From NCBI GenBank assembly GCA_900553525.1, contig USDZ01000031.1:1-13350 (forward strand): a stretch of DNA of 13,350 nt, given 5' to 3'. This DNA is from an uncultured Oscillospiraceae bacterium. Lineage in GTDB: Bacteria > Bacillota > Clostridia > Oscillospirales > Acutalibacteraceae. Positions 1 through 6,441 of the stretch are shown here, in pieces (position 1 is the stretch's first letter; every line of letters starts with the position of its first letter). Made by a program: the position numbers and the translations under genes. The notes under the pieces are model-generated. The model saw only the letters and a program-made list of their open reading frames with translations, ran no database searches and had not been told where the DNA came from.

Positions 1-573
1 GTATCCCACACCCATATCGGCCATCAGGGTCTTTGTCAGCTCGTCGGTCTTGACACCACGGATAACCCCGTCCACCATGCCCTTTTCAAGACGTTGCTGC
101 AAGGCCGCCTTATTCCTCCATATCCGGTCACTCCAATTCTCCCCGTCGGCACACCATATCCGGTTGGCAATCGCCTCCGCCTGTTCACGTGGCAGCACCG
201 CCCATGGCGAATTCTTGGCCGCGTCCGGAAGGCCGGACACCGTGTTTTTGTCCACCAGTTCCGCCACTTCCCGCAGCTTGTTTCCCGTGGCCTCGATCTC
301 CTGCCCGCCCAGCTCACGCAGCCGTTTATGGATTTTGCTTTGCAGGTGGTACATCCTGTCCAGCCGGTACAGGTCATTTGGTCTGACCGGCTGGTTTTCG
401 GCCTCGGACAGCAGCTTGTTATACAGCCCTTCGGCCTCTTTGGTGATGTCGGCGGACGCCGCCCGGTAATACTGGCGAAGACGTGCCTCCAACTCCTCCA
501 CCGTCTTGTCCCCGATCTGCTGGTTTTGACGGGACAGCCGATCCGCCCAATATTCAGCGTTCTTCCTGCTCAT
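1..573 (-). CDS. Phage minor head protein, MuF/SPP1 gp7-like (partial, C-terminus outside window)
   Basis: The reading frame is open from an ATG at 573 to the window edge, giving 191 residues of N-terminal sequence. It begins MSRKNAEYWADRLSRQNQQ and is rich in charged helices, as in the N-terminal part of phage head morphogenesis proteins (SPP1 gp7, Mu gpF). In SPP1 the family binds the portal and a few copies enter the procapsid, helping DNA exit. The start lies 20 bases inside the end of the portal gene, so the two are probably translationally coupled. No strong ribosome binding site is seen. The portal-then-MuF order is standard for SPP1-like heads. The C-terminal Cys/His motif of the family would lie outside the window and cannot be checked. 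The assignment rests on context plus N-terminal character. Confidence 0.82.
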   Translation of the reverse strand, partial: MSRKNAEYWADRLSRQNQQIGDKTVEELEARLRQYYRAASADITKEAEGLYNKLLSEAENQPVRPNDLYRLDRMYHLQSKIHKRLRELGGQEIEATGNKLREVAELVDKNTVSGLPDAAKNSPWAVLPREQAEAIANRIWCADGENWSDRIWRNKAALQQRLEKGMVDGVIRGVKTDELTKTLMADMGVGY

Positions 574-1894
574 TTGCGCCGACCCCGCTCTCATTGCCGG
601 AGGCCGCATCCCCGAACCCGTATAGCGTCATGTTCTCGGCCTTCTGCTTCTCCAGTTCCTGCAGTTCAGCATCTACATCTTGCACAAACGGCAGAAGGGA
701 CAGCAGCGTCTTATCCGATACAACCCCACGCAGGGAGTTGACAAGGGCCACAAGCTCGTCATAGTTGACCGGGAGATTGCGGCCTACCACAATCTCCACG
801 TCCCGCCATACCTCTTCTCCTCCCGTCAAACGGAGAATGCTGCATATTAGCTCAATCCGCTTTTGCAGAGCCTTGACCATGTTGGATTCAATGGCGGACG
901 CCGCATTCTCGAACCCAAGCAGCCTATACCGCAGCGCGATCCCGGATGACACGCCGAAACTTTCCTGCGAAAAGTCAGGACTGTTAGCGATCTTGTGGAT
1001 TGTATCGTTGATGTTTTGCAGCATGTTCTGGATTTGGGTATCGGATACCGATTTCGTCAGATATTCAGCGGCGCCGTCTTCCGGTATAATCAGCACCCGA
1101 TTTTCCTTCATGGCCGCTACCTCTTCATTGTCCGCGTCCATACCGGTCAAAACCAGATATGCATCGCAGAACGCCTCGAAATCGTCTACCTCGCTGGACA
1201 GCAGGGTATTATAGGCGTCTTGCAGAGACATGATCTTGTAGAATATCGGCACCTCGTCCGCGTTGAGGGAAAACACCGTCACCGGCACCTGTCCATACGG
1301 ATGGGGTTCTGTTCCCAGCGGACGGAACGCGCTGTATGTGCCATCGCTGGAATACCGCACCGTCTCGTATGGGGTTAATACCTCGATGATATACTCTGGC
1401 GTGTTGTCGAACGACCCTGCAGGATATACCCGGATGAAGTACAGCAGGTTCCGAGTGATTGTATTGTCATATACCGGAATCCCGTCCAGAGTGTCCAGTT
1501 CGTCAAACCGGTCCTTTCCATCTTCGTCTATGTATTGTATCTCATACGCGCAGCCATAGATCAGGGCATTGCGCAACAGGATAGCGTCCTTTGACCTCAC
1601 GTCGTTGTATTTCAGAACTTCCTGTATATCATCAATGTTGTCTTCGGACTTGTATGTCACCGGTTTTCCACCAAGATACCCCGCGTAATTACACACGATG
1701 TTGTCACAGTAGTTGGTAACGATATGGTTACATGGCTTTGATGGGTCATTATATGATTTTCGAAGGATGTCTTGCTTTCCGTCGAAATAGTCCCGATACC
1801 GCTTGAGCTTAACCCGCTCGCACGTCTGGTATTGCTGCAGTATCTTCCGAAGCAAGTCCATGGACATCTCGGTTCCTGGTTCAAGCAAGATCAT
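554..1894 (-). CDS. Phage portal protein, SPP1 gp6-like
   Basis: A 446-residue protein with the features of the SPP1 gp6 portal family (Pfam Phage_prot_Gp6). The N-terminal part contains LKRYRDYFDGKQDIL, followed by NHIVTNYCDNIVCNYAGYLGGKPV, a typical signature. A long mixed domain follows, then a helical region around DTIHKIANSPDFSQ, and an acidic Gln/Glu-rich tail. Portal dodecamers sit at one capsid vertex, dock the terminase and form the DNA channel. I prefer the ATG at 1894, because GAGGGGGG sits 5 bases upstream. A GTG at 1909 in the same frame would overlap the terminase stop and has no ribosome binding site. The gene directly follows the large terminase and overlaps the minor head gene. 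Length is near family norm and no damage is seen. Confidence 0.93.
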   Translation of the reverse strand: MILLEPGTEMSMDLLRKILQQYQTCERVKLKRYRDYFDGKQDILRKSYNDPSKPCNHIVTNYCDNIVCNYAGYLGGKPVTYKSEDNIDDIQEVLKYNDVRSKDAILLRNALIYGCAYEIQYIDEDGKDRFDELDTLDGIPVYDNTITRNLLYFIRVYPAGSFDNTPEYIIEVLTPYETVRYSSDGTYSAFRPLGTEPHPYGQVPVTVFSLNADEVPIFYKIMSLQDAYNTLLSSEVDDFEAFCDAYLVLTGMDADNEEVAAMKENRVLIIPEDGAAEYLTKSVSDTQIQNMLQNINDTIHKIANSPDFSQESFGVSSGIALRYRLLGFENAASAIESNMVKALQKRIELICSILRLTGGEEVWRDVEIVVGRNLPVNYDELVALVNSLRGVVSDKTLLSLLPFVQDVDAELQELEKQKAENMTLYGFGDAASGNESGVGANEQEER

Positions 1895-1905
1895 AATATC
1901 CCCCC

Positions 1906-3135
1906 TCACAGCCCCAGCAGGGCCTTATTCATTGTCCTTAATCTGTCCATGCCAGCCACGCTTTGCAGGCCGTACCGCATGGCGTCCAGACAATGGTTGT
2001 ATGCGTCTTCCGGCTCGTTTATATACTCGCCGGTTTTCTTGTCCTTTTTCCAGGTATAGTTCTCAGTTTCTTCTATGGTGTGCGGACACCGTTCGTCCAC
2101 GATCAATCGGCATTGCCCAATCCACTGCACACCATGGGTCACGCTGTCCGGGCCTTTTTTGGAAGCCCGTATGCGATGGATGCCCGCACGCTTGAGTTCT
2201 TCTATGCTTTTCGGCTCGGCGCTGTCTGCTACGATAATCTCTTTTTGCAGCCCCAGAGATTGGACAGTGGAGGCGATCTCGTCGTTGAGCATCCCGGTTT
2301 TGACGTATTCCCCGGTGACCCAGATGGTTCTGCTCTCGGCGTCGTAATACCCCCAAACGATGGCCGACGGGTCGTTGACATACCCGAAATCCAGTCCGGC
2401 CCAAAACTTCATCCCATCCGTCTCTTCCGCCGAAATCAGTCGTTTCTCCACAATCGGGTATACCAGCTTATCCAATGTGGCAAACTCCCCCAGGGCATAA
2501 ATGCGGTAGTAGGCTGGATTGCGTCTCTGCATATCTTCGAGCATGGCTCCGTATTCCGTGGGCAGAAATCGGTTGTCCCTGTATGTGGTCTGTATGATCT
2601 GCGTTCCATCCGGCGGATCGTGGGCGAAAAAATACCCGTATACCCAATTTGCCTTGGATACCGGGTTGAACATCATATAGATTTGGGGATGCGCGTCCTG
2701 TGGTCTTAGGCGCAAGCGGAGCTGTGTGAAGTCATCCTCGGATAACTCTGTGGCTTCCTCCAGAACCATATCAGTTATCCCGGTGATCGACTTGATCTTT
2801 TCCCGGTCGTCCAACCCCTTGAACAAAAACAAGGAGCCGTTCGGCATGGCAATCCGCATATCCGCCCGGCTGATCTCGCATCCTTTCAGTAGTCCTGCCT
2901 CGGATAGCAGATCAAGCGCCAACTGGAACACGCTGTCCCTCAGGGTAGCCCCGACTTTCCGTATCACCAGCACCTTGCGCCGGGCATTCATGGACTTGAG
3001 GAGCATCTTCTGCATCGCTCCATAACTTTTCCCGCTTCCTGCCCCTCCGTAATAGACCTCCAGTGGATGAGAATAATCATCGATATGCTCATACACCCAG
3101 GCGTTGAACGCATCCGGATTTAGCCGCCTAACCAT
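1906..3135 (-). CDS. terL: Phage terminase large subunit (TerL), SPP1 gp2-like
   Basis: A 409-residue DNA-packaging motor with both enzymatic halves intact. The N-terminal ATPase has a Walker A loop GGAGSGKS at residues 30-37 and a Walker B-like strand TDMVLEE around 121-127. MMFNPVSKANW at 154-164 is the expected coupling segment. The C-terminal RNase H-fold nuclease shows its acidic residues in LDFGY (D249), IVADSAEP (D304) and DAYNHCLDAMRYG (D384). In the family the ATPase drives DNA into the procapsid at the portal and the nuclease cuts concatemers. The ATG at 3135 lies 8 bases inside the small-subunit gene, a usual coupling. The portal gene starts 11 bases after the stop. Headful rather than cos packaging would fit the SPP1-like set but is inference. 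Confidence 0.96.
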   Translation of the reverse strand: MVRRLNPDAFNAWVYEHIDDYSHPLEVYYGGAGSGKSYGAMQKMLLKSMNARRKVLVIRKVGATLRDSVFQLALDLLSEAGLLKGCEISRADMRIAMPNGSLFLFKGLDDREKIKSITGITDMVLEEATELSEDDFTQLRLRLRPQDAHPQIYMMFNPVSKANWVYGYFFAHDPPDGTQIIQTTYRDNRFLPTEYGAMLEDMQRRNPAYYRIYALGEFATLDKLVYPIVEKRLISAEETDGMKFWAGLDFGYVNDPSAIVWGYYDAESRTIWVTGEYVKTGMLNDEIASTVQSLGLQKEIIVADSAEPKSIEELKRAGIHRIRASKKGPDSVTHGVQWIGQCRLIVDERCPHTIEETENYTWKKDKKTGEYINEPEDAYNHCLDAMRYGLQSVAGMDRLRTMNKALLGL

Positions 3136-3499
3136 CTTTGAACCACTTACTCTCGGTCAGTGTGACTTCCTGACGCTGGACGGGACCAAATCCGGCCCGG
3201 TCCAGGAAATCCCTGGCGGCAGTCAGCTTGTCCTTGTCCTGGGCATATGGTTTCCGCAGAATCTCCTCCATGACCTCTCGGGCCTCCAATGCGTCAAAGA
3301 ATAACGCCTGCCGCAGTTCTTCCTCCATCTCCTGTTTTCTTTTGGATAAATATTCACGAATTTCAGGTTTTTTCAGGTTTTCGCAGGCGATGGAATACGC
3401 GGTTTTGGGGCTGTATCCGGCATTGATGGCCGCCTGGGTTCCGTTCCGCCCTTTTAATATTAAATACTCATCTACGAACCGCCTTTGACGCTCGGTCAT
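3128..3499 (-). CDS. terS: Phage terminase small subunit (TerS)
   Basis: A 123-residue protein matching the Terminase_2 family. It begins MTERQRRFVDEYL, continues with GRNGTQAAINAGYSPKTAY (the N-terminal helix-turn-helix that recognises the packaging site), then KPEIREYLSKRKQE and an oligomerisation helix. The ending QRQEVTLTESKWFKDG suits the TerL-contacting tail. It selects phage DNA and regulates TerL. AAGGAGG stands 7 bases before the ATG. It overlaps TerL by 8 bases and heads the packaging operon, separated from the early genes by a 140-base gap holding a hairpin. Confidence 0.93.
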   Translation of the reverse strand: MTERQRRFVDEYLILKGRNGTQAAINAGYSPKTAYSIACENLKKPEIREYLSKRKQEMEEELRQALFFDALEAREVMEEILRKPYAQDKDKLTAARDFLDRAGFGPVQRQEVTLTESKWFKDG

Positions 3500-3564
3500 T
3501 TTCCAGCCTCCTTCCCGCCCCGATGGGCTGTTTTTCGGGAACCTGAACCCTGATCATGCAAAAT

Positions 3565-3590
3565 AGAGCGGCCAGTCCCCCGGCCGCTCT
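3565..3590 (-). terminator. Probable terminator between early and packaging genes
   Basis: Perfect 9-bp stem AGAGCGGCC / GGCCGCTCT with an 8-base loop, followed on the minus strand by ATTTTG and on the plus strand by TTTC. It lies between the stop of the RinA/ArpU-like gene and the small terminase. A leaky terminator here would separate early from late transcription. The short, interrupted T-run makes strength uncertain. The rest of the 3500-3639 gap contains the terminase ribosome binding site; I see no clear promoter in it. Confidence 0.5.
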
Positions 3591-3639
3591 TTCGGCGTAC
3601 CCATTGTATCACGGAGGTACGTCCCCCGTGTGACCCTTT

Positions 3640-4041
3640 TTAGACATATCCTTTCTCCACCGCGAGAAGGTAGAAAAACAGCCTCCGCATGTCATAAAAT
3701 TTGCGCCGCCCACAGCTCACCGGCAGATATTCCCACGCGATCCCCAAGGTCACATTTTTCAGAAGGTTTTGGGCGTCTCTGCCGGCCGCCTTGTTTGCCG
3801 CCCGCTCGATCATGTCGATATCTTTGGATAGTACGGCCGCCCGCTCCGCTATCCGCCCGGTTGGGTCGCCTGGCCCGCTCCCGGACGGCATACCTGTGAT
3901 TTGGGGGCTTTTGTACGGGCTCTGCAATTCCCGCAGCCGCCGCTTTTTGTCGGGATACTGCAAGCAGAAATTGTGTAATTCCCGGTAGGCGTATTTCCCG
4001 ATACTGTACCGTTCCATTCTTAGGTCCCGCTTATTCGGCAT
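3640..4041 (-). CDS. RinA/ArpU-like phage late-transcription activator
   Basis: A 133-residue protein. Residues 45-61 read SPQITGMPSGSGPGDPT, very like the SP-x-GMP-x-GSG-x-x-DPT segment typical of RinA/ArpU-type regulators of Firmicute phages. It is followed by the expected helix (residues 65-85). The C-terminal part, residues 100-128, ends in GRRKFYDMRRLFFYLL, which fits a sigma region 4-like recognition helix that binds late promoters. In the family these proteins switch on packaging and structural genes. The gene is the last of the early block, right before the terminase, where such activators normally lie. GGAGGGG stands just upstream of the ATG. Overlap of 11 bases with the preceding zinc-ribbon gene indicates coupling. 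Family assignment is by motif memory, not by a search. Confidence 0.75.
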   Translation of the reverse strand: MPNKRDLRMERYSIGKYAYRELHNFCLQYPDKKRRLRELQSPYKSPQITGMPSGSGPGDPTGRIAERAAVLSKDIDMIERAANKAAGRDAQNLLKNVTLGIAWEYLPVSCGRRKFYDMRRLFFYLLAVEKGYV

Positions 4042-4258
4042 TCTGCCCCTCCAATTCCCATGATACGCCCTCCGGCTCTACTGTCTCGTATCTTTCGCCC
4101 ACTATGTTTTGACATCCGCATCCAGGGCAATCAAATGCGTCGAATCGTTTGGTGCCTGTGAACGCACTTATCATCCCTTTGCTTTCCACGGCGGTATACC
4201 GCATCTGTGACACCAAGGCAATTCTACGCCCACACACTTTACATATGACTTTTTTCAA
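4031..4258 (-). CDS. Small zinc-ribbon-like protein
   Basis: A 75-residue protein with two Cys pairs, C6-x2-C9 (ICKVCG) and C44-x2-C47 (CPGCGC), the spacing of a single zinc ribbon. Between them lies a 34-residue loop. Such proteins in phage early regions are generally of unknown function and may bind nucleic acid. I chose a TTG start at 4258 because GGAGGG lies 7 bases upstream. The in-frame ATG at 4273 has no ribosome binding site and would lengthen the overlap with the MazG-like gene. Overlaps at both ends (20 and 11 bases) show a tightly coupled operon. Confidence 0.7.
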   Translation of the reverse strand: MKKVICKVCGRRIALVSQMRYTAVESKGMISAFTGTKRFDAFDCPGCGCQNIVGERYETVEPEGVSWELEGQNAE

Positions 4259-4529
4259 GGCTTTTCCCTCCATACTTTGCCGCGATATAGTACTTGGCCG
4301 ACAATCTCTTTTCCAACCGCCCCAGCTTTACCTTACGCCATGTATCCACATCCTCGGCGCAGTCGTGCAAAATCTCCATCTGATCCAGCATAATCCGGAC
4401 ATCTGCGATCTCCTCGGCTATGTGCCCCCGGTTATCCTGGCCTCGCAGACTTTTGCACAACTCTTTTTGCAGCTCGGCCATCTCCTCGAACACCATCACG
4501 GTTTGCATCCCGGCTCCCCATTTTTTCAT
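4239..4529 (-). CDS. MazG-like nucleotide pyrophosphohydrolase
   Basis: A 96-residue all-helical protein with the MazG/all-alpha NTP-PPase signature: E16-x2-E19 in FEEMAELQKEL and E40-x2-D43 in AEEIADVRIML, the four Mg-binding acidic residues. The beginning WGAGMQTVMVFEEMAELQKE matches the usual start of phage MazG-like proteins, so I keep the ATG at 4529, although a downstream ATG at 4508 has a better ribosome binding site (GGGGAG). The enzymes hydrolyse (d)NTPs to monophosphates. In phages they may tune nucleotide pools or remove alarmones. Substrate cannot be predicted. It starts 3 bases after the stop of the upstream small gene. Confidence 0.82.
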   Translation of the reverse strand: MKKWGAGMQTVMVFEEMAELQKELCKSLRGQDNRGHIAEEIADVRIMLDQMEILHDCAEDVDTWRKVKLGRLEKRLSAKYYIAAKYGGKSLEKSHM

Positions 4530-4532
4530 GGC

Positions 4533-4706
4533 CTATAACAATATCTCGTTTTCCCGCGTTTTGTTGATATCCCCCTGGATACACACTTCCAACTGCGCGT
4601 CCAGGTCTTCCAGCGCGGACGCGGCCTCGTCCATCATCTTGTCGATATCGCTCCATCCGGATTTGCGGTTATTGGCCCTTAGCCGCTGTATTAACTCCTC
4701 GTACAT
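4533..4706 (-). CDS. Small acidic helical phage protein of unknown function
   Basis: A 57-residue ORF beginning MYEELIQRLRANNR, with DKMMDEAASALEDLDAQLE in the middle. Small proteins with an N-terminal Y-E-E-L-I-x-R-L-R and a following A-x-x-x-L-E-x-L helix occur often in clostridial phage early regions, but I know no established function. GAGGTGA lies 7 bases before the ATG and overlaps the stop of the upstream Cys-rich gene. The MazG-like gene starts 3 bases downstream. The tight packing supports real translation despite the short length. Confidence 0.65.
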   Translation of the reverse strand: MYEELIQRLRANNRKSGWSDIDKMMDEAASALEDLDAQLEVCIQGDINKTRENEILL

Positions 4707-4718
4707 CCTGACATCACC

Positions 4719-4898
4719 TCAATATCCTATCTTTGGCCTTGATTTTTCGACAATCTGCGTAATATCGGCACTCAAACGACTGGCACGATATGCGTCTTTC
4801 CCCTCTGGAGGTATCGCCTTGATCCAATAGCAATCATCCGCAAGTGCGCAATTATCGCAATAGTCCCGCCTCCGGCATATTTCGCAAGTGCTTAACAT
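4719..4898 (-). CDS. Small Cys-rich, probably metal-binding protein
   Basis: A 59-residue protein with C5-x2-C8-x5-C14-x2-C17-x5-C23 in its first 25 residues (start MLSTCEICRRRDYCDNCALA). This is enough for one zinc site, like a miniature zinc finger. The remainder is hydrophilic. GGAGGG lies 7 bases upstream of the ATG. The gene starts 2 bases after the HUH replication gene and ends inside the ribosome binding site of the next gene. No family is recognised. A DNA-binding helper of replication is conceivable but unsupported. Confidence 0.68.
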   Translation of the reverse strand: MLSTCEICRRRDYCDNCALADDCYWIKAIPPEGKDAYRASRLSADITQIVEKSRPKIGY

Positions 4899-4900
4899 CT

Positions 4901-5620
4901 TTAATCCCTCCTCTTTGTGGATATCATGGTGTAATACTGGTACTGGTATCCGGTTACATCATGCGTGCCCTCGCGAATGCTGTCTTTTTTGATGTAGTAT
5001 CCCTTCCAAGGCTCAGGCGTCTTTCTCCAGCTTTTTGCAGATACGATCTCGGTTTTGATTACCGGGTCACGCAGGTTCTTACTCTGGTTCCACCGCTTTT
5101 TGTATGGGCCGCCCGCCGCAAACGTTACCGACGTTTCTTTCACCAGATACTCCGCCAACTGCCGATAATCCCCGCTCTCGTCCAACGGCGTTACATGTGG
5201 TCTTCCGTGGGTCCATAGCTTGTATAACACCCTCATAGGAGCTTCCGGCATAATGACATGGTGATGTATCCGGGTACGTCTATATTCCGTTACGGTTATG
5301 TAGCGCAGTTCTTGCCCTTGACCCCTGAAATATTTTCTCGCACGGCGCAAAAACTCTTCCAGGTGCTTTCGGGCTTCTTCCGGTTCCGGTGCCTTACTTC
5401 GCCCATATCCGATCACCATATGCACATCCCCGACCCCGAAGTTTTCATTCAGCCTCCATGTCAGGATGTCAACTGCCTTTTTCTCGTTTACCCTTCTTTG
5501 TTTCTCCGGGGTAACTGTCTTCTTTTCGGCTCGATTTCCTCGGCGGCCATACATTGGAGCATTACACTTGCGGATTTCAACCGTCTTCCCTGCGATCACC
5601 GTCTTTTTAATATACGGCAT
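4901..5620 (-). CDS. HUH-family rolling-circle replication protein (REP_ORF2/G2P-like)
   Basis: A 239-residue protein of a group common in Firmicute phages and integrative elements. The start MPYIKKTVIAGKTVEI and the PMYGRRGNR segment are typical. The HUH motif is RIHHHVIM with His119 and His121, which would bind the catalytic metal. Preceding it is YITVTEYRR (residues 107-115). The candidate nucleophile motif is E157-Y158-L-V-K161, a Y-x2-K arrangement of single-tyrosine Rep proteins. Such enzymes nick one strand at an origin and stay linked to the 5' end. GGAGGAG lies 4 bases before the ATG. It is the only recognisable replication gene in the window. A 106-base gap just upstream carries two hairpins that could be its nicking site. 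Family placement is confident; use as a phage initiator is inference. Confidence 0.85.
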   Translation of the reverse strand: MPYIKKTVIAGKTVEIRKCNAPMYGRRGNRAEKKTVTPEKQRRVNEKKAVDILTWRLNENFGVGDVHMVIGYGRSKAPEPEEARKHLEEFLRRARKYFRGQGQELRYITVTEYRRTRIHHHVIMPEAPMRVLYKLWTHGRPHVTPLDESGDYRQLAEYLVKETSVTFAAGGPYKKRWNQSKNLRDPVIKTEIVSAKSWRKTPEPWKGYYIKKDSIREGTHDVTGYQYQYYTMISTKRRD

Positions 5621-5672
5621 GTCGCTCCTCCGTCCTCCGGTCGGTAGGATAATACTTTTAACAAGGTGTCAA

Positions 5673-5739
5673 GGCTTGCGGTGTCTCACTTTTCGCAAGC
5701 CAATTGGGTAATGTATTGGCGCAAGATTACTCCTGCGCC
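5673..5739. repeat. Two hairpins with repeated CGCAAG motif upstream of the Rep gene (candidate origin)
   Basis: The first inverted repeat is GGCTTGCG (5673-5680) / CGCAAGCC (5694-5701), 8 bp perfect with a 13-base loop. The second is GGCGCA (5718-5723) / TGCGCC (5734-5739) with a 10-base loop, overlapping the end of the upstream gene. CGCAAG occurs at 5694-5699 and 5720-5725, and inverted at 5675-5680. Neither hairpin is followed by a T-run, so they are not ordinary terminators. Position beside an HUH nickase gene makes a nicking origin plausible. Confidence 0.4.
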
Positions 5740-5999
5740 TTATGCTCCCGTTCCATTTTTATAAGTGTGTCAAAATACTGAAACCTTACCCATTCAGGGG
5801 TCTGATGATTGATTCCATGCGATTTTAAGTATTGGACTTCGAATTCTTGCCTCTCACTGTCCGACATAGGATATCGCATGTTGATATTGTGCGACTGGCA
5901 GTATCTCTTCAGTTCTGCTTCAACTTTGGGGTGGCTGATATTTAGCCAGTATCCATATTTGGTTCTTGCGGCATATATATCTCTTGGTGCGTCACACAT
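5727..5999 (-). CDS. Hypothetical phage early protein, 90 residues
   Basis: Starts MCDAPRDIYAARTKYGYWLN and contains HPKVEAELKRYCQSHNINM and QTPEWVRFQYFDTLIKMERE. It is soluble, with no membrane segment, Cys cluster or known motif that I recognise. An AGAGGA ribosome binding site lies about 8 bases before the ATG. It precedes the replication gene by 106 bases and ends within a hairpin. The start codon overlaps the -35 box of an opposing plus-strand promoter, so its expression may be affected by that promoter. Confidence 0.65.
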   Translation of the reverse strand: MCDAPRDIYAARTKYGYWLNISHPKVEAELKRYCQSHNINMRYPMSDSERQEFEVQYLKSHGINHQTPEWVRFQYFDTLIKMEREHKAQE

Positions 6000-6028
6000 T
6001 GACAGCGTCCTCTTTTATATGGTATAAT
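5999..6028 (+). promoter_or_regulatory. Consensus sigma-A promoter directed against the early operon
   Basis: TTGACA (5999-6004), 18-base spacer, TATAAT (6023-6028): both hexamers are perfect. It points rightward, against all neighbouring genes, which are on the minus strand. The -35 box abuts the start codon of the 90-residue early protein. Transcription would start near 6035. Confidence 0.72.
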
Positions 6029-6034
6029 ATAGAT

Positions 6035-6091
6035 GTAGTTAATTTCCTCTCGTCTCGTCCGTGGTGCGCCAACGCCACGGGCGCTTTTTTT
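6035..6091 (+). ncRNA. Candidate short antisense/small RNA, about 57 nt
   Basis: Bounded by a perfect promoter on the left and a GC-rich hairpin with a T7 run on the right. The predicted RNA has a pyrimidine-rich 5' part (TTTCCTCTCGTCTCGTCC) that could pair with GAGAGGA-like ribosome binding sites. It is antisense to the leader region of the 5727-5999 gene. No ORF is present. It resembles no RNA family I know. Function is inference. Confidence 0.45.
6059..6091 (+). terminator. Intrinsic terminator of the short plus-strand unit
   Basis: CCGTGG (6059-6064) pairs with CCACGG (6075-6080); alternatively GCGCC (6066-6070) pairs with GGCGC (6080-6084) directly before TTTTTTT (6085-6091). Either form gives a GC-rich stem before a T7 run on the plus strand. 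Confidence 0.65.
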
Positions 6092-6095
6092 ATGT

Positions 6096-6290
6096 TCATT
6101 TCTCCATCCCCTGCTCCTGTTTTTTTCGCATTGCCCGCTGGACACGCATCTCAGCCGTGGCAAAAAATGCAGACACCGCCGGCTTCCAATCGTCCCCGCG
6201 ATATAATTCCCGTTCGCCGTCCCGGAAACAGATTGACCCGTCATCCTCCTGTGTGATGCTCATCCCCTGGAACTTGTACAGTATCCGCAT
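6096..6290 (-). CDS. Hypothetical small phage protein, 64 residues
   Basis: Starts MRILYKFQGMSITQEDDGS and ends in a basic helix, AEMRVQRAMRKKQEQGMEK. The in-frame ORF extends upstream to 6386, but the extra residues are low-complexity Gly/Cys and look like non-coding sequence read through the neighbouring gene, so I use the ATG at 6290. A GGAGG lies 12 bases upstream, which is rather far. It overlaps the upstream small membrane-protein gene by 50 bases. No family recognised. Confidence 0.55.
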   Translation of the reverse strand: MRILYKFQGMSITQEDDGSICFRDGERELYRGDDWKPAVSAFFATAEMRVQRAMRKKQEQGMEK

Positions 6291-6429
6291 GTTTCCGTCT
6301 GGCCTCCTCTCTCCGGTACAACCACCACATCCCCCGCTTGATCGGCCGGCGGTGGTATACCCTGCATACGGCATATCCCCCGACAAACCCCGCCGCCGCG
6401 CATGCTATGTCTATCCATATCCAGTCCAT
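6241..6429 (-). CDS. Small single-pass membrane protein
   Basis: A 62-residue ORF beginning MDWIWIDIACAAAGFVGGYA, a hydrophobic segment of about 22 residues that can span the membrane, followed by a strongly basic part (HRRPIKRGMWWLYRREEARRKH) that would stay in the cytoplasm. AAGGGGGTG lies 5 bases before the ATG at 6429; a GTG codon immediately precedes it. No function can be assigned. The 50-base overlap with the next gene lowers confidence that both are full-length as drawn. Confidence 0.5.
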   Translation of the reverse strand: MDWIWIDIACAAAGFVGGYAVCRVYHRRPIKRGMWWLYRREEARRKHADTVQVPGDEHHTGG

Positions 6430-6441
6430 CACTTCACCCCC

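Noticed and set aside
94..741. Long plus-strand ORF opposite the portal/minor head genes
   Set aside because: It lies antisense to well-supported structural genes, shows Pro/Arg/His-rich shadow composition and has no ribosome binding site.
1963..2709. 248-residue plus-strand ORF opposite the large terminase
   Set aside because: Complement of a conserved coding region with intact catalytic motifs; no start signal and no recognisable domain.
5646..5672. TTGACA on the minus strand before the Rep gene
   Set aside because: The best -10 (TATCCT) is at a 15-base spacing with poor match, so a promoter is not convincing; the genes are probably read from the early promoter.
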